Assembly (NCBI GenBank): GCA_964430565.1
Contig: CAYSFD010000048.1
Coordinates: forward strand, 193,403-257,402
Length of the DNA: 64,000 nt
Source of the DNA: VBDM01 sp964430565
Lineage (GTDB): Bacteria > Pseudomonadota > Gammaproteobacteria > Burkholderiales > SG8-39
Direction of reading: 5' to 3'
Below, in pieces: positions 49,820-58,467 of this stretch (position 1 is its first letter; each line of letters starts with the position of its first letter). The position numbers and the translations under genes are program-made. The notes beneath the pieces are model-generated. The model worked only from the letters and a program-made list of their open reading frames with translations. It was not told the DNA's origin and did not search any database.

Positions 49820-50809
49820 ATGACACCCCGTTATCGCATTCTCGGCGCCGCATTCGCGGCCGCTTGTTTCGCAGTCCTGCCCGTCACCGGCGTCGCGCAG
49901 CAGAAGATGGTGTGGAAGGCCTCCGACGTCCACCCGCTCGGTTACCCGACGGTCGAAGCGATCCAGCGCATGGGCAAGAAGCTGGAAGCGGCGACCAAGG
50001 GCCGCATCTCGATCCAGATGTACCCGTCGATGCAGCTCGGCGGCGAGAAGGAAATGATCGAGCAGGCGCAGGTCGGCGCGCTGCAGATCGCGCGCATCTC
50101 GGTGGGCGCGATGGGCCCGGTGGTGGACGACCTGAACGTGTTCAACATGCCCTTCATCTTCCGCGACGAAGGCCACATGCGCAGGGTGATCGACGGCCCG
50201 ATCGGGCAGGAACTGCTCGAGCGGACCTCCAACGCCCCGACTTCGCGCCTGATCGTGCTCGGCTGGATGGACGCCGGCACGCGCAACGTCTACTCGAACA
50301 AGCCGGTCACCAAGCCCGCCGATCTCAAGGGCATGAAGATCCGCATGATGGGCAATCCGCTGTTCGTCGAGACCATGAACGCCATGGGTGGCAACGGGGT
50401 CGCAATGGGCTTCAACGAGCTGTATTCGGCGCTGCAGACCGGCGTGGTGGACGGCGCGGAGAACAACCCGCCGACGCTGCTGGCGCAGAACCACTATCAG
50501 GTAAGCAAGGTGTACAGCCTCACCGGCCACCTGATCATCCCGGAGATTTTCGTGTTTTCCAAGCGCAACTGGGAAACGCTGTCCAAGGCCGACCAGGACC
50601 TGGTGAAGAAACTCTCGCGCGAGGCGCAGATGGAGCAGCGCAAGCTCTGGGACGCGTACGTCGGCGAAGCCGAGACCAAGCTCAAGGCCGCCGGGGTCCA
50701 GTTCGTGGCGGCGGACAAGGCGGCCTTTTACAAGGCGACCCAGCCGATCCGCGATAAGTACGGCGCCAAGTACGCCACGCTCCTCAAGCAAATCCAGGAT
50801 ACGAAGTAG
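49820..50809 (+). CDS. TRAP transporter solute-binding protein DctP-type
   Basis: This 329-residue protein has a signal peptide ending near VTGVAQQ, and an AGAGG site lies upstream. The TRAP SBP features are YPTVEAIQRMGKKLEAATKG, the carboxylate-binding Arg region GWMDAGTRNVYSNKP (about 150-164), KIRMMGNPLFVETMNAMGG, and the following Y/A-rich helix ELYSALQTGVVDGAENN. Organic acids or sugar acids are the usual ligands; uronate is inferred from the divergent operon. Confidence 0.92.
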   Translation: MTPRYRILGAAFAAACFAVLPVTGVAQQKMVWKASDVHPLGYPTVEAIQRMGKKLEAATKGRISIQMYPSMQLGGEKEMIEQAQVGALQIARISVGAMGPVVDDLNVFNMPFIFRDEGHMRRVIDGPIGQELLERTSNAPTSRLIVLGWMDAGTRNVYSNKPVTKPADLKGMKIRMMGNPLFVETMNAMGGNGVAMGFNELYSALQTGVVDGAENNPPTLLAQNHYQVSKVYSLTGHLIIPEIFVFSKRNWETLSKADQDLVKKLSREAQMEQRKLWDAYVGEAETKLKAAGVQFVAADKAAFYKATQPIRDKYGAKYATLLKQIQDTK

Positions 50810-50828
50810 CCGCCATCCAGGAATACCC

Positions 50829-50853
50829 GGGCCGCGTCAGCGGCCCTTTTTTT
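50829..50853 (+). terminator. Intrinsic terminator between dctP and dctQ
   Basis: GGGCCGC and GCGGCCC around a GTCA loop, followed by seven T, end 4 bases before the dctQ ATG. It should cause partial termination so the receptor exceeds the membrane subunits. Confidence 0.85.
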
Positions 50854-50856
50854 GCC

Positions 50857-51375
50857 ATGAAGAGACGGTACCAGCGGACGATGGAGTGGCTGTATGTCGG
50901 CTGCATGATCCTTTCGGGCGCCGCGCTGGTGGCGATTACGCTGATCATCCCGGCCGGCGTGTTTATGCGCTACGTCATGAACGACCCGCTCTCCTGGCCC
51001 GAGCCGGCGGCCGTGGTGATGATGGTGATGTTCTCCTTCCTCGGCGGCGCCGCAATCTACCGCGCCAACGTGCATATCGCGGTCGAAGCGCTGCTCAACG
51101 CGGTGGGCCCGAAACTGAAGAAGGCGATGCTCTGGGGCGTGGATGCCTGCATGGCGGCGACCGCTCTGTTCATGCTCGGCTACGGCGTGCTGCTGTGCCA
51201 GCTCACCTGGTACAACACGATGGCTGAATTTCCGGCATTGCACGTCGGCATCGTCTACATGCCGATCCCGATCGCGGGATTCCTGACGCTGCTGTTCCTC
51301 GTCGAGAAAGTCTGGGTGGGCCCGCCGCCGAAGACTTCGATCATGTACAGCGACCAGGCCACGGGGCTGGAATGA
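50857..51375 (+). CDS. TRAP transporter small permease DctQ
   Basis: This 172-residue protein has four hydrophobic segments. The DctQ signature region IIPAGVFMRYVMNDPLSWPEPAAVV lies at about 31-55. It contacts the large permease in the inner membrane. It follows the terminator and precedes dctM by 34 bases. Confidence 0.9.
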   Translation: MKRRYQRTMEWLYVGCMILSGAALVAITLIIPAGVFMRYVMNDPLSWPEPAAVVMMVMFSFLGGAAIYRANVHIAVEALLNAVGPKLKKAMLWGVDACMAATALFMLGYGVLLCQLTWYNTMAEFPALHVGIVYMPIPIAGFLTLLFLVEKVWVGPPPKTSIMYSDQATGLE

Positions 51376-51409
51376 AAGGAGCAGGAGACTCGTCTCCCGC
51401 ACCCTAAGG

Positions 51410-52690
51410 ATGGACATCCTCGTCCTGCTCGGTGGCTTCACCCTGCTGTGCGCGCTGGGCGTGCCGGTCGCGTACGCGCTCGGCCTGGGGGCGATTTTTG
51501 CCGCGCTGTACGTCGACATTCCGCTGGAAGCGGTAATGCTGAAAGTTTCCGACGGCACCGACGACTTCGCGCTGCTCGCGATCCCGTTCTTCGTGCTTGC
51601 CGGCGCCATCATGGCCGAGGGCGGCATGGCTACGCGCCTCATCAATCTCGCCAAGGTGTTCGTCGGCTTCATCCGCGGCGGCATGGCGGTGGTCAATGTC
51701 CTTGCCAGCACGCTGTTCGGCTGCATCTCGGGCTCGTCGGTGGCCGATACTTCGGCGATCGGCTCGGTGATGATCCCGCAGATGATCAAGCAGGGTTACC
51801 CGCGCGTCTTCGCCACCAACGTCACCATCTGCGGCTCGGTGCAGGCACTCATGATCCCGCCCTCGCACAACGCCGTGATCTACTCGATCGCCGCCGGCGG
51901 CACGGTGTCGGTGGCGCACCTGTTCCTTGCCGGCGTGTTTCCGGGGCTGCTGTTCGGCATGTGCCTGATCGGCCTGGTGCTCTGGACCTCGCACAAGCGC
52001 CAGTTCCCCGTGTCCCAGCCGGTAGCGCTGAAGCAGGTTCCGAAAATCGTGCTGGACGCGGTCTGGGGGCTGGTCACGGTGTTCATCATCATGGGCGGCA
52101 TCCTGTCGGGCGTATTCACCGCCACCGAATCGGCGGCGGTCGCCTGCGTCTACGCCTTCCTCGTGACCTTCCTCGTCTATCGCGACTACAAGTGGCGCGA
52201 CCTTCCACACCTGGTGCACCGCGTGGTGAAGACGGTGGCGATGGTGATGATGCTGATCGGCTTCTCGGTGGGCTTCGGCTACATGATGGCCATCATGCAG
52301 ATTCCGGCAAAAGTGACGATGTTCTTCCTCAGCATCTCGGAGAACAAGTACGTCTTCCTGCTGCTGGTGAATATCCTGCTGCTTCTGCTGGGCACCTTCA
52401 TGGACCTCGCGCCGATGCTGCTCATCTGCACGCCGATCTTCATGCCGGTGATCCTCAAGCTCGGCATCGACCCGGTGCACTTCGGCATCGTCATGATCCT
52501 GAACCTGGGCATCGGACTGATCACGCCGCCCGTGGGACCGACGCTGTTCGTCGGCTGCGCGATCGGCAAGGTGACGATGGAGCAGGTGTCGAAGGAACTG
52601 TGGCCGTTCTACGGCGCGATGTGCTTGGCGCTCATGCTGGTGACTTACATCCCGGCGATTTCGCTCTGGCTGCCGGGCCTGGCAAGATGA
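51410..52690 (+). CDS. TRAP transporter large permease DctM
   Basis: This 426-residue membrane protein of about 12 segments has DctM motifs LLAIPFFVLAGAIMAEGGMA at about 59-78, ISGSSVADTSAIGSVMIPQM near 105, and LGIGLITPPVGPTLFVGCAIG near 364. It drives sodium- or proton-coupled uptake with DctP and DctQ. Last gene of the TRAP operon. Confidence 0.93.
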   Translation: MDILVLLGGFTLLCALGVPVAYALGLGAIFAALYVDIPLEAVMLKVSDGTDDFALLAIPFFVLAGAIMAEGGMATRLINLAKVFVGFIRGGMAVVNVLASTLFGCISGSSVADTSAIGSVMIPQMIKQGYPRVFATNVTICGSVQALMIPPSHNAVIYSIAAGGTVSVAHLFLAGVFPGLLFGMCLIGLVLWTSHKRQFPVSQPVALKQVPKIVLDAVWGLVTVFIIMGGILSGVFTATESAAVACVYAFLVTFLVYRDYKWRDLPHLVHRVVKTVAMVMMLIGFSVGFGYMMAIMQIPAKVTMFFLSISENKYVFLLLVNILLLLLGTFMDLAPMLLICTPIFMPVILKLGIDPVHFGIVMILNLGIGLITPPVGPTLFVGCAIGKVTMEQVSKELWPFYGAMCLALMLVTYIPAISLWLPGLAR

Positions 52691-52751
52691 AAAATGTGAG
52701 TGCGGTGTTGAACAGTCGATGTTCACCGGCAACCGACACTTCCGCCTCCCC

Positions 52752-53180
52752 CTATCCGATAGGGTTTTCCCAGCGCAGCCCTTTGAAGCGCGCGAAGTCC
52801 GTGTCGCACGAAACGAGGACCGCATCGTGGCCCAAGGCGAGCGCCGCGAGATGTGCATCGGTCGTGAGATTTCCCGCGGTCCCGGCCACGCCAAGGAGCG
52901 GCTTTAGCGTCTCCCAGTGATCGTCCTTCTCGCGCACGACCTGGACGTTGTCGCGGGAAAGCCAGGTATCGAGTTTTGCGGCTGCCGCATCGGATGTGAG
53001 AGGTCGCGGAAACACTCGGGGATTGGTGGCCAGTCGCAGAAAGCCGAGCAGCACGACCCACGCGAGGCCCAGGATTTCTTCGTCGTTCACGGCCGTTTCC
53101 CACCACGCTCGCACGACCCCGTGCTGCGCCGCGTCCGCGTTCACGGCGTAGAGCAGGACATTCAGATCGACGATCTTCAC
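52752..53180 (-). CDS. vapC: PIN-domain ribonuclease toxin (VapC)
   Basis: This 142-residue PIN-domain protein carries the acidic metal-binding residues in MKIVDLNVLLYAVN (Asp5), the TTDAHLAALAL block and CDTDFARF near the end. VapC toxins cleave tRNA or rRNA. Its start overlaps the vapB stop by 4 bases. Confidence 0.88.
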   Translation of the reverse strand: MKIVDLNVLLYAVNADAAQHGVVRAWWETAVNDEEILGLAWVVLLGFLRLATNPRVFPRPLTSDAAAAKLDTWLSRDNVQVVREKDDHWETLKPLLGVAGTAGNLTTDAHLAALALGHDAVLVSCDTDFARFKGLRWENPIG

Positions 53181-53443
53181 TTGCGCAGCGCAAGCTCGCG
53201 GACGATTTCCTCGTCTTCCAGAGTCGCTGCGAGCGCAAGCGCCTTGTCGAGCGCGACGCGAGGCGCCCCCATGAAATGGGCCCGCTCGCCGTAGATCGGT
53301 TGCTTGCGCCGGCGCGCACCGCCCACCTGCAGCCCTGCCTTCAGGGTGCGGTTGAGCAGACGCGTCAGGCTCACGTTTTCCTTGCGCGCCTGCGCCTTGA
53401 GCCGATCGAGGAGATCGTCATCTACCCGCACCGTGGTACGCAT
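53177..53443 (-). CDS. vapB: VapB-type ribbon-helix-helix antitoxin
   Basis: This 88-residue protein starts at the ATG at 53443. MRTTVRVDDDLLDRLKAQAR is a ribbon-helix-helix DNA-binding start, with a toxin-binding tail. ATG codons further upstream (53452, 53479) fall inside the promoter -10/-35 region, so 53443 is preferred; that start is 7 bases from the -10 and predicts a leaderless message. Confidence 0.85.
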   Translation of the reverse strand: MRTTVRVDDDLLDRLKAQARKENVSLTRLLNRTLKAGLQVGGARRRKQPIYGERAHFMGAPRVALDKALALAATLEDEEIVRELALRK

Positions 53444-53450
53444 GAATGGC

Positions 53451-53479
53451 ATCATAGCATCATTTATTGTGATGCTCAA
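53451..53479 (-). promoter_or_regulatory. VapBC promoter with an operator palindrome
   Basis: On the minus strand, TTGAGC (53479-53474) and TATGAT (53456-53451) are 17 bases apart. GCATCA and TGATGC (53457-53475) form an inverted repeat filling the spacer. The -10 is 7 bases from the ATG, so the transcript is probably leaderless and autorepressed. Confidence 0.65.
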
Positions 53480-53528
53480 GCATCTTCTGGGCGCGAAATC
53501 GCGTAATGAATCGGAAACACCCCGCAGT

Positions 53529-54635
53529 CTACTGCCAGGGCATGAGCGAAGCGTGGATCACGTCGGGCACGCCCTGGCCGCCGACCGAGCGGATGGCGAG
53601 GTCCACGTCCTTCAGCCCGAAGCGGTGGGTGGTCACCTTCTCGAGCGGAAAGCGCTTGGATGCGAGCTGCGCGAGGGCGAGCTCGCAGGCCTTGTAGCTG
53701 TGGCCGCGCGCGCTCTTGATGGTGATGAACTTCACCGTCACCCTTTCCAGCGGGAAATTCGGGAACTCCTTCATCTCGCCCTGCACCACGATCGTCCCGC
53801 CCTTGCGCTTCAGGGCTTCCACGCCGAGCAGGATCGGCAGGGTCCCGGCGCCTGCGGTGCAGTCGAGCGCGACGTCGACGCCTTTGCCCCCGGTGATCTC
53901 CTTGATGCGCGCGAGCGGATCTTCTTTCTGCACGTCGATGACGTAGTCGGCGCCAAGCTCCTTCGCGACTTTCATGCGCGCGGCGTCCTTGGAGGTGCCC
54001 GTGACGATGATGAGCGAGGCGCCCGCCTGCTTGCAGATCACGGTCTGCGAGAGCCCCTGCTGGCCCGGGCCCTGGATGAGCACGCTCGAGTCATAGCCGA
54101 CGCCGCCGTCGAACAGCGACCATTCGACGCCGTTCGCCATCGGCGTCACGAGTCCCGCAAGCTCGGGCGTGACGCCCGCAGGGACCTTGTGGACCACGGC
54201 GTTCCACGGCAGGTAAACGTACTGGGCAAAACCGCCCCACAGATGCGGCGCCCTCTCGGCCGACGTGTAGCCGTAGCGAATGCCGTCGGGGTTGGAGCGC
54301 CAGTCGGTGTTCTCGCAGTGACGGTACTGGCCCAGGTGGCACCACTCGCATTTGCCGCACATGACGTAGTGCTCGACGAACACCAGGTCGCCTTCCTTGA
54401 AGCCTTTTCGCCGGGTGAACTCGCGGCCCGCGCGGGCGATCGTGCCGATGTTCTCGTGCCCCATGATCACCGGGGCGTTCGAAGGCGGCGTCTTGTACAA
54501 CTTCACGTCGGTGCCGCAGATGCCGGCAACCTCCATCTTCATGAGCGCGCTGTCCTCGGGAATATCCGGCATGGGAAATTCGCGGATCTCGGTCCTGCTC
54601 GGGCCTATTCTTACGGCCGCCAATACTTTGTCCAC
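53529..54635 (-). CDS. Zinc-dependent alcohol dehydrogenase (MDR family)
   Basis: This 368-residue protein starts at a GTG at 54635 with GGAGGAGCGCAG before it; an in-frame upstream extension to 54704 has no such site. Catalytic-zinc residues are in AGICGTDVKLYK and GHENIG. The structural-zinc cluster CGKCEWCHLGQYRHC lies at about 94-108. The cofactor fold is around VLIQGPGQQGLSQTVICK. It is divergent from the LeuC-type gene with 134 bases between. Substrate unknown; a polyol or hydroxyacid is possible. Confidence 0.88.
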   Translation of the reverse strand: MDKVLAAVRIGPSRTEIREFPMPDIPEDSALMKMEVAGICGTDVKLYKTPPSNAPVIMGHENIGTIARAGREFTRRKGFKEGDLVFVEHYVMCGKCEWCHLGQYRHCENTDWRSNPDGIRYGYTSAERAPHLWGGFAQYVYLPWNAVVHKVPAGVTPELAGLVTPMANGVEWSLFDGGVGYDSSVLIQGPGQQGLSQTVICKQAGASLIIVTGTSKDAARMKVAKELGADYVIDVQKEDPLARIKEITGGKGVDVALDCTAGAGTLPILLGVEALKRKGGTIVVQGEMKEFPNFPLERVTVKFITIKSARGHSYKACELALAQLASKRFPLEKVTTHRFGLKDVDLAIRSVGGQGVPDVIHASLMPWQ

Positions 54636-54769
54636 CTGCGCTCCTCCAGTTAAGAACCGTCGCTTGGCATTTTCCTCCCCCGAGAGATCGCAGTCCACGT
54701 GCAAGCGCGGCGGTTTGGGCGTAGTCTTCTAGGGGATCACACCGCAGTCTATCGCTCCTCACGCTGAGC

Positions 54770-56032
54770 ATGCCCGTTCCGCAGACCCTCGCCCAGAAAA
54801 TCGTCGCCCGCGCCGCCGGGCGCACGGCGGTGAACCCGGGCGAGATCGTCACCTGCAAGGTCGACCTCGCCATGTTCCACGATTCGAGCGGCCCGCGGCG
54901 GCTGCAACCCATGCTCGAGCGCCTCGGCGCGAAGGTCTGGGACCCCGAGCGCATCGTCCTCGTCACCGATCACTTCCTGCCCGCCGACGACGAGGAAAGC
55001 CGCGCGATCCAGCGCGTGACGCGCGACTGGGTGCGCGCGGTCGGCGTGAAGAACTTCTACGACGGGATCGGCATCTGCCACGTGGTGCTGCCGGAAAAAG
55101 GCCACCTGAGGCCGGGGATGTTCGCCGTCGGCGGCGATAGCCATTCGCCCACCGGCGGCGCGTTCGGTGCCTACATGTTCGGCATCGGCGCGACCGAGAT
55201 GCTCGGCGTCGTGGTCACGGGCGAAATCTGGCTGCGGGTTCCCGAAACGATCCTGCTGCACTGGCGCGGGCGCCTCGCGGACGGCGTGACGGCGAAAGAC
55301 ATGATGCTGTTTCTCGCCGGCAGGTTCGGCCTGGACGGCGCGCACTACCAGGCGGTCGAGTTCGACGGCGAAGCGATCGCGGCGCTGCCCATGCAGGAGC
55401 GCATGACGCTCGCCAACATGTGCGCCGAGATCGGGGCGCAGACCGGGCTCATCGCGCCGGACGATGTGACGCGCGCCTACCTTCGTTCCGCCGGCGTGCG
55501 GGAAATCGAAACCAACGGCTGGCATACCGACCCGCGGGCGCCGCTTCGCGAGCGCCACGATTTCGACGCCGCGTCGCTCGTGCCCCAGGTCGCCGCGCCG
55601 CACAGCCCGGCGAACGCGCGCCCCGCGTCCGACTTCGCCGGAACGCGCGTCGATGTCGCCTACATCGGCGCCTGCACCGGCGCGAAGCTCGAGGACCTGC
55701 GCATGGCGGCGCGGGTGCTGAAAGGAAGGAAAGCGGCGATCGAGCTGATCGTCGCGCCCGCTTCGCTCAAGGACCAGGAAACGGCGCGCGCCGAAGGCAC
55801 CCTCGGCGTGCTCGAGGCCGCGGGTGCGAAGCTCTTCGCAACCGCCTGCGGCGCCTGCGCGGGCTACGGCTACCGCTTCGGGCCGAACCTCAACATCATT
55901 TCCAGCATCGCCCGCAACTTCAAGGGGCGGATGGGCGATCCGGCCTCGAACATCTATCTCGGCTCGCCTTACACCGTTGCGGCGGCGGCGGTGCGCGGGA
56001 CGATCGGCGATCCGCGGGAACTGCTCGCGTAG
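54770..56032 (+). CDS. 3-isopropylmalate dehydratase large-subunit-like (LeuC/aconitase family), no adjacent small subunit
   Basis: This 420-residue aconitase-superfamily protein has GGDSHSPTGGAFGAYMFGIG at about 123-142. Iron-sulphur cysteines lie in IGACTGAKLEDL (about 303) and ACGACAGYGYRFG (about 361-373). It is LeuC2/homoaconitase-like in length. A LeuD small subunit normally follows at once, but here a toxin-antitoxin pair follows and no LeuD is in the window. Either leuD is elsewhere or the enzyme has a non-leucine role in the neighbouring catabolism. Its last 183 bases have a close relative at 58285. Confidence 0.85.
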   Translation: MPVPQTLAQKIVARAAGRTAVNPGEIVTCKVDLAMFHDSSGPRRLQPMLERLGAKVWDPERIVLVTDHFLPADDEESRAIQRVTRDWVRAVGVKNFYDGIGICHVVLPEKGHLRPGMFAVGGDSHSPTGGAFGAYMFGIGATEMLGVVVTGEIWLRVPETILLHWRGRLADGVTAKDMMLFLAGRFGLDGAHYQAVEFDGEAIAALPMQERMTLANMCAEIGAQTGLIAPDDVTRAYLRSAGVREIETNGWHTDPRAPLRERHDFDAASLVPQVAAPHSPANARPASDFAGTRVDVAYIGACTGAKLEDLRMAARVLKGRKAAIELIVAPASLKDQETARAEGTLGVLEAAGAKLFATACGACAGYGYRFGPNLNIISSIARNFKGRMGDPASNIYLGSPYTVAAAAVRGTIGDPRELLA

Positions 56033-56129
56033 CTCCGTAGGCTGCGCAAAACGGATAACAGAATCTAAAATCAATTCGCCGAAGCCACGGGACTTCTGCA
56101 GGGTGCTTCGTGCCCCCCGAATCGGTTGG

Positions 56130-56180
56130 TTGATCTTTATGTCAACGCAGCATATAATACGTTGATGAATACATCAACGT
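56130..56180 (+). promoter_or_regulatory. Toxin-antitoxin promoter and palindrome spanning the start codon
   Basis: TTGATC (56130-56135) and TATAAT (56153-56158) have ideal 17-base spacing, and the ATG at 56165 is only 6 bases after the -10. The arms ACGTTGATG (56159-56167) and CATCAACGT (56172-56180) form a perfect inverted repeat across the start codon. An extra half-site TCAACG lies at 56142. This predicts a leaderless, self-repressed transcript. Confidence 0.75.
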
Positions 56181-56689
56181 TCATTCGTCCGGCCGATCTT
56201 CTGGATCAGATGTCCGGGGCCGCAAAGGCACGCTTTCCGACCGATTCGAGCTGGGCCCGGGCCTGCGGCCTGCCCAAGGAAACGCTTTCCAGGCTGAAAC
56301 GCAACCCCTCGTGCGATCTGCGTACTCTGGGAGCGCTCGCGCAGGCGGCGGGATGCACGTTGGTGGCCGTCCCCGCGACGGCACAGGACGGCGGGCACAT
56401 GCCAAGATCGTTCGGCAGGGACCGTGAAGACGACCTGCTCGATCTCTGCGCGTCGGGGAACACGGACCCCAGCGCCTGGCGCGCGCACGGGCCCGACTTT
56501 TTCATGGGGGGGCTCGCCGTCTTGCTCGCAAGCGCCAGGGGATTCGAGCGGGAGAGGTATCTCAGGCTGGCCGAGGCGGTCCATCCCGGTGTTTCGGCCC
56601 CGGAAGTCTTCGCGCTGTGGTTGAAGCAAACGCCGCTGCGGCCGGCTCGTTTCCTTCCCATGGCGAGAAGGCGCAAGCCGCTCGCATGA
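56165..56689 (+). CDS. XRE-like antitoxin/regulator of a nucleotidyltransferase module
   Basis: This 174-residue protein has a helix-turn-helix near residues 28-65 (SWARACGLPKETLSRLKRN, then LRTLGALAQAAGC) and a helical C-terminal domain. It overlaps the downstream nucleotidyltransferase gene (ATGA). Start chosen from the leaderless promoter. Position and fold fit an antitoxin that represses its own promoter and neutralises the nucleotidyltransferase. Confidence 0.78.
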   Translation: MNTSTFIRPADLLDQMSGAAKARFPTDSSWARACGLPKETLSRLKRNPSCDLRTLGALAQAAGCTLVAVPATAQDGGHMPRSFGRDREDDLLDLCASGNTDPSAWRAHGPDFFMGGLAVLLASARGFERERYLRLAEAVHPGVSAPEVFALWLKQTPLRPARFLPMARRRKPLA

Positions 56690-57291
56690 AGCCGCGCACG
56701 AAGCCGACGGTCAAAGCTGGAGGGTACCTGAGCGCCTTCGCGGAGGTCTTGTCGCGAATCCAGGATGCGCTGAAAGGTTCGCAACCCGACGTATTCCCCA
56801 TTCGCATGTACGTCGCCGGGGGCGCGGCGCTTCACTTCCACACTGGGGCGCGGGTCACAGAAGACGTCGATGCCGTCTTTTCCAAGCGTGTGCTGCTCAG
56901 CGACGACATCGAAGTGTCCTATCGCGACCCCGACGGCCGCGCGCGGATCCTCTACCTCGATCGCAACTACAACGACACTCTGGGCCTCCTTCATGAGGAC
57001 GCATACGATGACTCGCAGCCCCTCAAGATCCCGGGCGTCGACAAGAAGCTCATCGACGTGAGAGTGCTCTCGCCGCTCGACTTGGCGGTGACGAAGCTCT
57101 CCCGCTTTGCAGATCAGGATCGGGAGGACATCGAGCTGCTCGCGAAGCGCGGTCTTATCGATTCGGCCTCGGTGCGCGAACGGGCGCAGGAGGCCCTGGG
57201 AGGCTATGTGGGCGAGGTGGGCTCGGTTCGGTCTTCGATCGACGTCGCCTGCCGCCTTATCGATACCGTGCGCCCGCAGAGGAAACGCTGA
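56686..57291 (+). CDS. DUF6036/AbiEii-like nucleotidyltransferase toxin
   Basis: This 201-residue protein has the minimal nucleotidyltransferase signature: MYVAGGAALHFHTG, then ARVTEDVDAVFS (Asp-x-Asp), at about 41-66, and a later block LSPLDLAVTKLSRFADQD with a catalytic Lys candidate. Relatives transfer nucleotides to tRNA or proteins and act as toxins in type II/IV-like systems. The ATG is chosen for its overlap with the antitoxin stop; the frame upstream is a shadow. Confidence 0.8.
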   Translation: MKPRTKPTVKAGGYLSAFAEVLSRIQDALKGSQPDVFPIRMYVAGGAALHFHTGARVTEDVDAVFSKRVLLSDDIEVSYRDPDGRARILYLDRNYNDTLGLLHEDAYDDSQPLKIPGVDKKLIDVRVLSPLDLAVTKLSRFADQDREDIELLAKRGLIDSASVRERAQEALGGYVGEVGSVRSSIDVACRLIDTVRPQRKR

Positions 57292-57392
57292 GCGCGCAGA
57301 TCAGATTTCAAGATTGCGGCACGCCGGCGAGCCACCCTGGCTTCAGCGGCGAATTGATTCTACTATTGGTTAACTACAGGAGGACCTAAACG

Positions 57393-58211
57393 ATGAAGAC
57401 CAGAATCTGGCTGGCGATCGGCGCCGGCGCGCTGTTCTCGCTGTCCGCGGTGGCGCAGACGGCACCCGAAGTCACGCTGACCCGGATCGAATGCGGCACG
57501 GGCGCGAAGCCCACCAACGTCGCCGAGCGCTTCACCGACACCTTCGCCTACAAGGACCTGAACCTCACGTTCACGTTCAGCTGCTACCTGATCAGGCACG
57601 GCGACGAGTGCATGGTCTGGGACACCGGTTTCGCGCCGGGCTCGAACCCAAATGCGCCGAAGGTCGGCATCGTCGAGCGCCTTGCCGAGGTGAAGGTGAA
57701 GCCGGAGCAGGTGAAATACGTCGGCATCAGCCACTTCCACGCCGACCACACCGGCCAGCTCTCGCCGTTCGCGAGTGCGACGCTGCTCATCGGCAAGGGC
57801 GACTGGGACGGCATCACGGCAAACCCGCCGATGCAGGGCGCGAACGCGGCGGGCTTCAAGGACTGGATGGGGGCGAGTGCCCGCAAAGTCGAGATCCTGA
57901 CGCTCGACAAGGACGTTTGGGGCGATGGCACGGTGATGGTGATCCGCACGCCTGGCCACACGCCTGGGCACACCAGCCTGCTCGTGCGCCTCAAGTCGGG
58001 AAAGAATTTCCTGCTGAGCGGCGACGCCGCGCACTTCCACGAGAACTACGAATCGAACGGCGTGCCGAGCTTCAATTACGACCGCGCGCAGACGGTCGCG
58101 TCGATCGAGCGGATGAAGAAGGTCGCCGCGAACCTCAACGCGACCGTGATCATCCAGCACGACATGCGCGACATCGGCAAGCTGCCGGCTTTTCCGGCTG
58201 CCGCGAAGTAG
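57393..58211 (+). CDS. Secreted metallo-beta-lactamase-fold hydrolase (AHL-lactonase-like)
   Basis: This 272-residue protein has a signal peptide ending near LSAVAQT and a strong AGGAGG site. Metal ligands are in SHFHADHTGQ (HxHxDH), PGHTPGHTS, and SGDAAHFHENY (Asp), with a distal His in IIQHDMRD. The order and spacing match the N-acyl-homoserine lactonase-type branch, though the export signal argues for an extracytoplasmic substrate. Quorum quenching is possible but not shown. Confidence 0.82.
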   Translation: MKTRIWLAIGAGALFSLSAVAQTAPEVTLTRIECGTGAKPTNVAERFTDTFAYKDLNLTFTFSCYLIRHGDECMVWDTGFAPGSNPNAPKVGIVERLAEVKVKPEQVKYVGISHFHADHTGQLSPFASATLLIGKGDWDGITANPPMQGANAAGFKDWMGASARKVEILTLDKDVWGDGTVMVIRTPGHTPGHTSLLVRLKSGKNFLLSGDAAHFHENYESNGVPSFNYDRAQTVASIERMKKVAANLNATVIIQHDMRDIGKLPAFPAAAK

Positions 58212-58284
58212 TCGCCATTTCCAGGAACGAGGGGCTGCAGCGATGCGGCCTCGTCGTTCTCGCAATTGGGTTGTCCACCAAGTC

Positions 58285-58467
58285 GGCGCCTGCGCGGGCT
58301 ACGGCTATCGCTTCGGGCCGAACCTCAACATCATTTCCGGCATCGCGCGCAACTTCAAGGGGCGGATGGGCGATCCGGCCTCGAACGTCTATCTCGGCTC
58401 GCCCTATACCGTCGCCGCGGCGGCGGTGCGCGGGACGCTCGGCGATCCGCGGGAACTGCTGGCGTAG
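58285..58467 (+). pseudogene. C-terminal fragment of a second LeuC-type dehydratase
   Basis: These 183 bases are alignable without gaps to 55850-56032. There are 10 substitutions, 7 of them synonymous, from the GACAGYGYRFG cysteine block to the stop. The upstream part of the gene is missing. The bias to silent changes shows that it diverged while still coding, so it is the stump of a paralogue and not a recent duplication. Confidence 0.82.

Noticed and set aside
56687..58211. Looked for a LeuD small subunit after the LeuC-type gene
   Set aside because: The genes are a nucleotidyltransferase and a metallo-beta-lactamase-fold protein; no swivelling-domain signature was seen.
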